Part shown: positions 1-5,111 of the stretch, piece by piece
Layout of the letters: each line of letters begins with the position of its first letter
Numbering within the stretch: the first letter of the stretch is position 1
NCBI GenBank assembly: GCA_023146675.1
Contig: JAGLBQ010000106.1
Location: 1-7,434, forward strand
Length of the DNA stretch: 7,434 nt
Source: Cocleimonas sp.
Lineage (GTDB): Bacteria > Pseudomonadota > Gammaproteobacteria > Thiotrichales > Thiotrichaceae
Reading direction: 5' to 3'
The notes under the pieces: generated by a model
Databases searched by the model: none
Seen by the model: the letters and a program-made list of their open reading frames with translations, nothing else
What the model was told of the DNA's origin: nothing
Program-made: the position numbers and the translations under genes

Positions 1-26
1 AAATATTACCTTGAAAGGGGTTCTCC

Positions 27-67
27 ACCGACCCTACCATTTTATGGGATAGCCCTGTAGGGTCGGT
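27..67. repeat. Long palindrome of repeat copy 1
   Basis: ACCGACCCTAC at 27-37 is perfectly complementary to GTAGGGTCGGT at 57-67, giving an 11-bp stem. Within the 19-base loop, GGG and CCC can form a small inner stem. Confidence 0.85.
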
Positions 68-139
68 CAAAAATTCTCTATTTGTAAAAAATATAAACCT
101 ATATTGATCTTTATTTAAAACACAATATTTACCATTATG

Positions 140-167
140 ACCGACCATTTTCTGCCAATTGGTCGGT
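140..167. repeat. Short palindrome of repeat copy 1
   Basis: ACCGACCA (140-147) is complementary to TGGTCGGT (160-167), giving an 8-bp stem with a 12-base loop. Its right arm can also pair with the left arm of the next long palindrome at 180, through GGTCGGT/ACCGACC. Confidence 0.8.
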
Positions 168-179
168 TCCGTAAACTCC

Positions 180-221
180 ACCGACCCTACCATTTTTATG
201 GGATAGCCCTGTAGGGTCGGT
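180..221. repeat. Long palindrome of repeat copy 2
   Basis: ACCGACCCTAC (180-190) pairs perfectly with GTAGGGTCGGT (211-221). The stem is identical to that in copy 1 and the loop has one extra T. Confidence 0.85.
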
Positions 222-293
222 CAAAAACTCTCTATTTGTAAAAAATACAAACCTATATTGAGCTTTATTTAAAACACAATATTTACCATTATG

Positions 294-321
294 ACCGACC
301 ATTTTCTACTAATTGGTCGGT
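294..321. repeat. Short palindrome of repeat copy 2
   Basis: ACCGACCA (294-301) pairs with TGGTCGGT (314-321). The stem bases match copy 1 exactly, while the loop differs at two positions. Confidence 0.8.
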
Positions 322-333
322 TTCGTAAACTAC

Positions 334-374
334 ACCGACCCTACCATTTTTATGGGATAGCCCTGTAGGTTCGA
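334..374. repeat. Decayed long palindrome of the partial third copy
   Basis: The left arm ACCGACCCTAC (334-344) is intact. The right arm reads GTAGGTTCGA (365-374) instead of GTAGGGTCGG, so pairing is broken at two positions. Similarity to the other copies ends here. This marks the right boundary of the array, about 125 bp before the next gene. Confidence 0.75.
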
Positions 375-443
375 TGAACATGCGATCAGAAATGACGATG
401 ATTACAAGACCCGATTTAATTATATTCATATGTACGGAAAGAC

Positions 444-471
444 TTGACCACTACACGCTAGATGTAAATTA
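444..471 (+). promoter_or_regulatory. Possible promoter of the tfpZ-like gene
   Basis: TTGACC at 444-449 is a good -35 match. The AT-rich sequence 465-472 lies 15 to 17 bases downstream, but it is only a weak -10 (AAATTA or TAAATT). The position, 30 to 55 bp before the start codon, suits a short leader. The rest of 375-499 holds nothing I recognise. Confidence 0.3.
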
Positions 472-499
472 AAACAATTAAAATAAACAAGGAAAAAAC

Positions 500-1252
500 A
501 TGAAAGAAAAACTCAAAGCATCTGCTATTCATTTATCTATTAGTGCCTTTATTATTGGCGTATTTTTTTTATTTGTCTTAACGGTTTGGTATCCTGCTCC
601 TTATTTTCAGGTTTCTGGATTGATAGGCATTATGCTTATGCTGGTTGCGATTGATTTAATTATCGGCCCTTTATTAACCTTTATTGTCTTTAAACCCAAA
701 AAACCCAGTTTGAAATTTGATTTATCGGTGATAGCGGCTATTCAAATAGTTGCATTGGCTTATGGTGCGATGGCGGTATATGAAGGACATCCTGTTTATG
801 TGGCTTATACGGTTGATCGTTTTACCTTAGTTTCTGTTGGGGAGGCTGATCCAGAGAAAGCCAAATACAAAGAATTTAATGTGTCTACCTATGGAGTACC
901 CAAAATAGTGTATGCGAAGATGCCTGAAAAAAATGATGAAAGAAATGATCTTATGTTTTCTGCAATCTCTGGAGGAAAATATTTAGAGCATCATGCTGAA
1001 TACTATGAGCCGATTGAAAAATATACGGATAAAATAGTAAAACGTAGCATTGCTGTGGATAAAATATTAGCTTATCCAAAGTCAAAAAAACAACTTGAAT
1101 CCTTTTTAGAAAAACAAGGAAAAGAGGCGAAAGAATTTGCCTTTTTGCCACTAATGGGTAAAGAAAAAGTAATGCTATGGGCGCTGGATAGAAAAGATGG
1201 CAAGCCTGTTGGGGTGATTGATATTGACCCATGGGAGTTGGGAAAATCGTAA
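500..1252 (+). CDS. tfpZ: TfpX/TfpZ-family type IV pilin accessory membrane protein
   Basis: This 250-residue inner-membrane protein resembles the TfpX/TfpZ (FimB-like) accessory proteins found beside type IV pilin genes, where they support pilin stability or assembly. The family look is clear in the first 100 residues: the HLSIS start, WYPAPYF at about 30-36, DLIIGPLLTFIVFKPKKPSLKFDL at about 52-75 (given here as key blocks D52, GPLLT, VFKPKKP, LKFDL), then a third hydrophobic segment. I see three membrane segments at about 8-30, 39-63 and 76-94. A charged C-terminal domain of about 155 residues follows, with no recognised catalytic motif. The length is normal for the family. The ATG at 500 has AAGGAA at 489-494 as ribosome binding site. 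Usually a pilin gene is adjacent, but none is present here. The downstream neighbour is soxB, 197 bp away and functionally unrelated. The exact paralogue name (TfpX or TfpZ) is uncertain. Confidence 0.85.
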   Translation: MKEKLKASAIHLSISAFIIGVFFLFVLTVWYPAPYFQVSGLIGIMLMLVAIDLIIGPLLTFIVFKPKKPSLKFDLSVIAAIQIVALAYGAMAVYEGHPVYVAYTVDRFTLVSVGEADPEKAKYKEFNVSTYGVPKIVYAKMPEKNDERNDLMFSAISGGKYLEHHAEYYEPIEKYTDKIVKRSIAVDKILAYPKSKKQLESFLEKQGKEAKEFAFLPLMGKEKVMLWALDRKDGKPVGVIDIDPWELGKS

Positions 1253-1436
1253 GGCGATATAAATCACTCAAAAACAACTCTTTCATAAATCTCTTTAACG
1301 CGAAGGACTCCATACTTAAACCCTATTGATGGTTAAATCGTTATGGGTGAAAACCACAATCCAACACCCTGCATATTGCCATTTTATTATTGCCCCCAAG
1401 CTGGGACAATGAGGTAATTAATACCACAAAACCTTC

Positions 1437-1441
1437 AGGGG
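1437..1441 (+). promoter_or_regulatory. Ribosome binding site that fixes the soxB start
   Basis: AGGGG at 1437-1441 lies 8 bases before the ATG at 1450. It supports that start over the in-frame TTG at 1390, which would add 20 residues in front of the export signal. I see no convincing promoter or terminator in the rest of the 1253-1449 spacer. Confidence 0.65.
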
Positions 1442-1449
1442 ATACACAA

Positions 1450-3363
1450 ATGCCAACAATGGATAAACGTACATTCTTAAAACTCCTTGCAATGGGTGCA
1501 GCAGGAACAGCTACAGGCACACTCCCTTTCATGATACAAAATGTTGTCGCTTCTGAAAAAATGCCAAAGGATTTCTATTCAATTCCAAAAAAAGGTCAGG
1601 CTCGGATACTGCATACCACTGATTTACACGGTCAACTATTGCCCGTTTATTTTCGTGAGCCAAACGTAAACTTAGGGGTAGGCGAAGCCTATGGTCGTCC
1701 TCCGCATGTGGTGGGTGAAAAACTTCTCAAGCTAATGAAACTGCCAAAAGATAGCGCAGAATCCTATGCTTATACCTATCTTGATTTCCTCAATGCTGCA
1801 AAAAAATACGGCAAGACAGGTGGTTACGCGCATATTAAAACCTTATTAGACCAATTACGCAAAGAAGCGGGTGGTGTAGAAAACACGCTCACACTGGATG
1901 GTGGTGATTTATGGCAAGGGGCAGCGACTAATGTGTGGACACGTGGTGTTGATATGGTCGAAGCATCCAATATTCTCGGTGTTAATGTGATGGTTGGGCA
2001 TTGGGAATTTACCTATAACGAAGCAGAAGTGCTAAGTAATGTTGCCTTATTTAAAGGCGACTTTATTGGTCAGAATGTGCGTATTAAAGAAGATGCGCTA
2101 ATGGGAGATGAATACCCTGAAATGACTGAAAAATATGGCAAAGGTCTCTTTGATGAAGATGAAGGCTACCCTTTCCAGCCCTATGTGATGAAGAAAATTG
2201 GTGGCAAGCGTATAGCGGTTGTTGGGCAAGCTTTTCCACGTACCTCTAATGCTAATCCACGTGAGTTTTTCCCTGACTGGTCTTTTGGTATTCGAGAGCC
2301 TGATATGGCACAGCTCGTTAAAAAAATCCGTACAGAAGAAAAGCCCGATGCTGTGGTTATGATCTCGCATAACGGTATGGATGTTGACATAAAAATGGGT
2401 GAAAACGTCCCTGGTATTGACGCAATCTTTGGCGGACATACCCATGATGGCATGCCTCAACCTGTTCAAGTGAAAAATAAAAAAGGGGGAGCAGACTGTC
2501 TTGTCACTAATGGCGGATCAAACGGTAAATACGTGGGTGTCATGGATATGGATATGAGTGAAGGCAAGGTGAAAATGTATTATAAAATGCTCCCTGTTAT
2601 CACTAATTGGCTTCCCGCAGACAAAGAAATGGAAGCCTATATTTCACAAATGCGCGATAAAAAATACGATGACAAAATTATAGAAAGTCGTAGCAAAAAA
2701 TTCTACTTCAATAAAGGGCGCGTAGGTAAAAGCTATAAAGAAATCCTTGAGGAGAAGCTCGCAAAAGCAGATAGAACCCTTTACCGTCGCGGCAACTTTA
2801 TGGGTACATGGGATCAAGTCCTCTGCAATGCATTACGAGAAGAATACAAAGCCGATATCGCAATGTCCGCAGGTGTACGCTGGGGGACAACCACTCTAAA
2901 AGGTGACTGGATCACGATGGAAGACGTTATGACACAATGCGCCATGACGTATGCAGAAACCTATGTGAGGGAAATGAGCGGCAAAGACCTCATGCAAACA
3001 CTAGAGCAAGTCGCTGATAACTTATTCGACCCTGATCCCTACCTACAATCAGGCGGTGATATGGTCAGACTAGGTGGTATGGACTATACTTTAGCCCCTA
3101 AGAAACCGCTCTACTCTCGTATCACTGATGCAAGACTAGACAATGGCGATAAGATTGACCCTAAAAAAATGTATAAAGTCGCTGGCTGGGCAACGGTTAA
3201 TCGCACACCTGAAGGTCGTCTCATGTGGGATATTGTTAGAGACTATATTGTGAATAATAAGGGTAAAGATGATGTGTTAAAACTGCCTAAGATTAATCAC
3301 CCTAAACTAATTGATATATCTGATAATCCTGGTATTGCTGATTATCCTGGAAAAATGGGGTAA
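1450..3363 (+). CDS. soxB: SoxB, periplasmic thiosulfohydrolase of the Sox sulfur-oxidation pathway
   Basis: SoxB hydrolyses the sulfonate group from SoxY-bound cysteine S-thiosulfonate, releasing sulfate. It is a dinuclear manganese enzyme of the 5'-nucleotidase/metallophosphatase superfamily and acts in the periplasm. From the ATG at 1450 the protein has 637 residues. The N-terminal metallophosphatase domain shows HTTDLHGQ (D58, H60), LDGGDLWQG (D153), the SoxB-typical GHWEFT (183-188, where ordinary 5'-nucleotidases have GNHE), SHNGMDVD (306-313) and GGHTHD (328-333, H330 and H332). The C-terminal domain has LYRRGNF, GVRWGTT (475-481), NLFDPDPY, GGDMVRLGGM and YKVAGWA, all typical of SoxB. 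All metal-site motifs are present. The N-terminus carries a Tat-like signal, DKRTFLKLL, with K6-R7 instead of two arginines; cleavage after VVA (residue 34) is plausible. At 637 residues it is longer than the usual 560-575. Extra charged stretches lie before YPFQPYV and before LYRRGNF. No soxXYZA or soxCD gene is nearby; a detached soxB is known in sulfur-storing gammaproteobacteria. Confidence 0.96.
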   Translation: MPTMDKRTFLKLLAMGAAGTATGTLPFMIQNVVASEKMPKDFYSIPKKGQARILHTTDLHGQLLPVYFREPNVNLGVGEAYGRPPHVVGEKLLKLMKLPKDSAESYAYTYLDFLNAAKKYGKTGGYAHIKTLLDQLRKEAGGVENTLTLDGGDLWQGAATNVWTRGVDMVEASNILGVNVMVGHWEFTYNEAEVLSNVALFKGDFIGQNVRIKEDALMGDEYPEMTEKYGKGLFDEDEGYPFQPYVMKKIGGKRIAVVGQAFPRTSNANPREFFPDWSFGIREPDMAQLVKKIRTEEKPDAVVMISHNGMDVDIKMGENVPGIDAIFGGHTHDGMPQPVQVKNKKGGADCLVTNGGSNGKYVGVMDMDMSEGKVKMYYKMLPVITNWLPADKEMEAYISQMRDKKYDDKIIESRSKKFYFNKGRVGKSYKEILEEKLAKADRTLYRRGNFMGTWDQVLCNALREEYKADIAMSAGVRWGTTTLKGDWITMEDVMTQCAMTYAETYVREMSGKDLMQTLEQVADNLFDPDPYLQSGGDMVRLGGMDYTLAPKKPLYSRITDARLDNGDKIDPKKMYKVAGWATVNRTPEGRLMWDIVRDYIVNNKGKDDVLKLPKINHPKLIDISDNPGIADYPGKMG

Positions 3364-3393
3364 ACCCACACAAGCTAAAAATCCGTTCTCTCA

Positions 3394-3458
3394 ATGGTAT
3401 GGACTTCTCCCTCTAGCTCAGTAGATCCACTAAGCTGATAAAAAGGAGCCCATACCAT
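3394..3458. repeat. 65-bp rod-like inverted repeat behind soxB
   Basis: ATGGTATGGACTTCT (3394-3408) pairs with AGGAGCCCATACCAT (3444-3458) over 15 positions: 13 Watson-Crick pairs, one T/G wobble and one A/C mismatch. Inside it a second stem forms from AGCTcAGT (3415-3422) and ACTaAGCT (3429-3436), around a six-base loop. The element begins 31 bp after the soxB stop. It could act as a 3'-end structure of the soxB transcript, or be a small mobile-element remnant. There is no T tract right after it, so it is not a standard intrinsic terminator. I see no target-site duplication around it. Confidence 0.7.
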
Positions 3459-3472
3459 GCTTCTAAAGCATG
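3456..3472. repeat. Short perfect hairpin overlapping the rod-like repeat
   Basis: CATGCTT (3456-3462) and AAGCATG (3466-3472) are perfectly complementary around a three-base loop (CTA). The left arm shares its CAT with the last bases of the 3394-3458 stem, so the two structures compete for those bases. Confidence 0.6.
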
Positions 3473-3628
3473 TTCGCTATCCTACGAACTTATCTTTCAC
3501 TTCCCATTACTCCCTAGCCCGATCTCAGTAATATATTTCAGATCAACTAAATAATACCAAAATGAGATAAAGATACAGACACCTCAGGCTATCTGCGCTA
3601 TCACACCACTAACCCATTTGCTGACTTA

Positions 3629-3656
3629 TTGTAAACTCAGATTAAGGTCTTATATT
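3629..3656 (+). promoter_or_regulatory. Possible promoter of the exported coiled-coil protein gene
   Basis: TTGTAA (3629-3634) and TATATT (3651-3656) are separated by 16 bases and lie about 64 bp upstream of the start codon. The -10 sits between the inverted arms TAAGGT (3643-3648) and ACCTTA (3667-3672), which could be an operator but may be chance. Confidence 0.35.
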
Positions 3657-3719
3657 CTATACTTATACCTTACTTTCTGATAACACGACCTTGTTACTAT
3701 AAATACGCAAACTATTCCC

Positions 3720-5003
3720 ATGATGAAAACTAAATTAGCCATATTACTTATTAGCTCTACTCTCCTTAGCACACAGACTAGCCATGCCGATTGGCAAGAT
3801 ACACTAAATAATGCTTGGCAAAGCACGAAGGAGGTGGGGGGGGATGCCTATGAAAAGAGCAAGGAATATACGAGTGATGCACTGGATAAGTCCAAACATT
3901 ATTATGACGGTCTAAACGCTGATACAACGAGTACAACCGTAACGCCTGATCTAATTCAGCAGCAAAAAAAGGAACATATACAAATTATCTGGAAGGATAT
4001 TCTGAATAGTCTGGATCAAGCACTGGATATTAATGCACAAATTGATAAAGCACCTAAGTCACGTTTTTTTGGTGCGGATAAAAAATCACTGGGTAGCGAT
4101 CAGATGGATGTGTTTGCGGTGATTGAGGGCTTATTATCTAATCCTGATATTTCTAAAAATCGTCAAAATATTGACGCATTGAAAGAGAAAATCGCAGACA
4201 AAAAAGACAGTATGTCCCGTTATATGGAAAAGCGTATTGTTGCTGATAATGATGAGCGTGCTGGCTATGATCAAAAGATTGAAAAAATAAGAGCTGATAT
4301 TGAGGTGTTATCACAGCGCATTGATAACCAGAAAGATATTCTAAAAAAACGCTTTAATGCCTCAGGATTATTGTTAAGTGATGCGCAGGTTGATGTGTTG
4401 TTATCGCGGGTAGATGCGGATGATATTATAAAAATGTCACTGGTTTATGATGTACTGAAAGATATAACGGCGCAGTTAATGGGGTTGACCAAAGAAACCC
4501 ATGAAAATATTGATCAAGCGCGTAAGTATTATGGGATGCATGTGGTGTTGTTAAAGCTGGTGATCAATATGCAGGATAATTATGTGACAAAGCTAAATGA
4601 AGATTATCTGCCGAAAATTGAGATGATCAGCATGGAAACGCGCCGTATTAATGAGGAGTCAACGCGTTTATTGGCATCTGAAACCGTGCGTAGTCGCAAA
4701 GAGTTATTGCATAAAAATTTAAAAGCACAACAACTCACCTTAAAAGTTGCCAAGCTTTATGCAGAGCAGCTTAATCAACAGAAAGAAAAAGTGGTAAAGG
4801 CACGTCGTTTGATTATGAATGATTATAAAGTGGCTAAGAATACCTATGACACGGTGAAAATTAGCGCAGATCTAATCCAGCTAATGAAAACCAATCGTGC
4901 ATCATTTAATGCGTTGATGAATATTCAAATTCCTGAGATTGTACCGTTTGAGAATCTTGCCATGCAGCGCAAGTTTGAAGAGTTGTCGCTGATGATTAAG
5001 TAG
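3720..5003 (+). CDS. Exported coiled-coil protein with LEA-like 11-residue repeats, function unknown
   Basis: I do not recognise this 427-residue protein. It starts with a clear Sec signal peptide: basic MMKTK, hydrophobic core 6-18, and cleavage after S21-H22-A23. It should be periplasmic or secreted. No lipobox cysteine is visible. Residues 24-67 show an 11-residue periodicity: K37/K48/K59, A32/A43/A54, D42/D53, V39/Y50/Y61, with units such as KSKEYTSDALD. This resembles LEA-like amphipathic helices. The rest is almost entirely helical and charged. Likely coiled coils lie at about 150-212 and 292-390. The end, residues 402-427, contains the proline-bearing segment IPEIVPFENLAMQRKFEEL, which looks like a conserved motif. 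No enzyme motif or membrane anchor is seen beyond the signal. There is no clear Shine-Dalgarno before the tandem ATGs at 3720 and 3723, so the start could be either. A G8 tract at 3836-3843 interrupts the repeat region. The gene stands alone and converges on gpmI. Confidence 0.85.
   Translation: MMKTKLAILLISSTLLSTQTSHADWQDTLNNAWQSTKEVGGDAYEKSKEYTSDALDKSKHYYDGLNADTTSTTVTPDLIQQQKKEHIQIIWKDILNSLDQALDINAQIDKAPKSRFFGADKKSLGSDQMDVFAVIEGLLSNPDISKNRQNIDALKEKIADKKDSMSRYMEKRIVADNDERAGYDQKIEKIRADIEVLSQRIDNQKDILKKRFNASGLLLSDAQVDVLLSRVDADDIIKMSLVYDVLKDITAQLMGLTKETHENIDQARKYYGMHVVLLKLVINMQDNYVTKLNEDYLPKIEMISMETRRINEESTRLLASETVRSRKELLHKNLKAQQLTLKVAKLYAEQLNQQKEKVVKARRLIMNDYKVAKNTYDTVKISADLIQLMKTNRASFNALMNIQIPEIVPFENLAMQRKFEELSLMIK
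3828..3843 (+). other. G8 homopolymer next to an internal Shine-Dalgarno-like site
   Basis: Codons 37-42 of the exported-protein gene read AAG GAG GTG GGG GGG GAT, so an AAGGAGGT site (3828-3835) abuts eight consecutive Gs (3836-3843). Gain or loss of one G shifts the frame and brings an early stop: TGA within four codons for +1, TAA at 3913-3915 for -1. This is the layout of a contingency (phase-variation) tract, though a tract of eight is modest. An out-of-frame ATG at 3844, 8 bases after the site, opens a 23-codon ORF ending at 3915. Confidence 0.5.
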
Positions 5004-5045
5004 CTAATATTTAGGATATTTCCTGAACAAAAATAGTTCTCTCGC

Positions 5046-5082
5046 AAAAATACAAAGCCCACTCCACGCTAGGCACACTTTG
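5046..5082 (-). terminator. Weak candidate terminator for gpmI
   Basis: On the minus strand CAAAG (5082-5078) pairs with CTTTG (5057-5053). A CC/GG continuation is possible across a bulge, and TATTTTT (5052-5046) follows. It lies 30 bp past the gpmI stop, in the right place, but the stem is short and imperfect. The whole spacer 5004-5111 is otherwise unremarkable, and no terminator is obvious for the converging plus-strand gene. Confidence 0.3.
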
Positions 5083-5111
5083 CATCTTTGCAAGGTAGTA
5101 GACGGTAATAT

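Larger units (their letters stand above)
24..374. repeat. Tandem 153/154-bp double-palindrome repeat, 2 full copies plus a partial third
   Basis: Copies start with CCGACCCTAC at 28, 181 and 335, giving periods of 153 and 154 bp. By eye copies 1 and 2 differ by about seven substitutions and one extra T, so they are about 95 % identical. The third copy stops after its first palindrome, near 374. Each full unit carries two inverted repeats sharing the core ACCGACC: a long one (ACCGACCCTAC/GTAGGGTCGGT) and a short one (ACCGACCA/TGGTCGGT). An AT-rich spacer of about 72 bp separates them. No plausible ORF lies inside. The pattern suggests a dispersed palindromic (REP/BIME-like) element amplified in tandem. 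It is not a CRISPR, because the unit is too long and its spacers are also repeated. Confidence 0.9.
3364..3719. other. Gene-free 356-bp spacer between soxB and the exported-protein gene
   Basis: I see no credible coding sequence here. The left part holds a rod-like inverted repeat (3394-3458) and an overlapping hairpin (3456-3472). The right part is AT-rich, with a promoter-like region near 3629-3656. Smaller inverted repeats (GATCT at 3521/AGATC at 3540, and TAAGGT at 3643/ACCTTA at 3667) are too short to interpret alone. Confidence 0.6.

Noticed and set aside
24..374. CRISPR array
   Set aside because: The repeating unit is about 154 bp and includes the would-be spacers, which are near-identical between units. 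The copies are tandem duplications.
951..1313. Minus-strand ORF of 120 codons over the tfpZ-like gene
   Set aside because: It lies antisense to a well-supported gene, and its product shows no recognisable domain and low-complexity hydrophobic composition.
1390..1449. 20-residue N-terminal extension of SoxB from a TTG at 1390
   Set aside because: It has no good ribosome binding site and would bury the Tat-like signal. The ATG at 1450 has AGGGG 8 bases upstream.
2098..2469. Two overlapping minus-strand ORFs inside soxB
   Set aside because: They are antisense to conserved SoxB motifs, with no ribosome binding site or domain resemblance.
3414..3480. tRNA-like D-arm sequence (TAGCTCAGTAGATCC) behind soxB
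   Set aside because: No T-arm (GGTTCRAnnCC), anticodon stem or acceptor pairing can be placed around it. The bases are better explained by the inner stem of the inverted repeat.
3521..3544. GATCT/AGATC inverted repeat as an operator
   Set aside because: It is only 5 bp with a 14-base AT-rich loop, expected by chance in such sequence.
3844..3915. 23-codon ORF as an independent small gene
   Set aside because: It is fully nested out of frame in a larger gene and shows no recognisable features; it is kept only as part of the G-tract observation.
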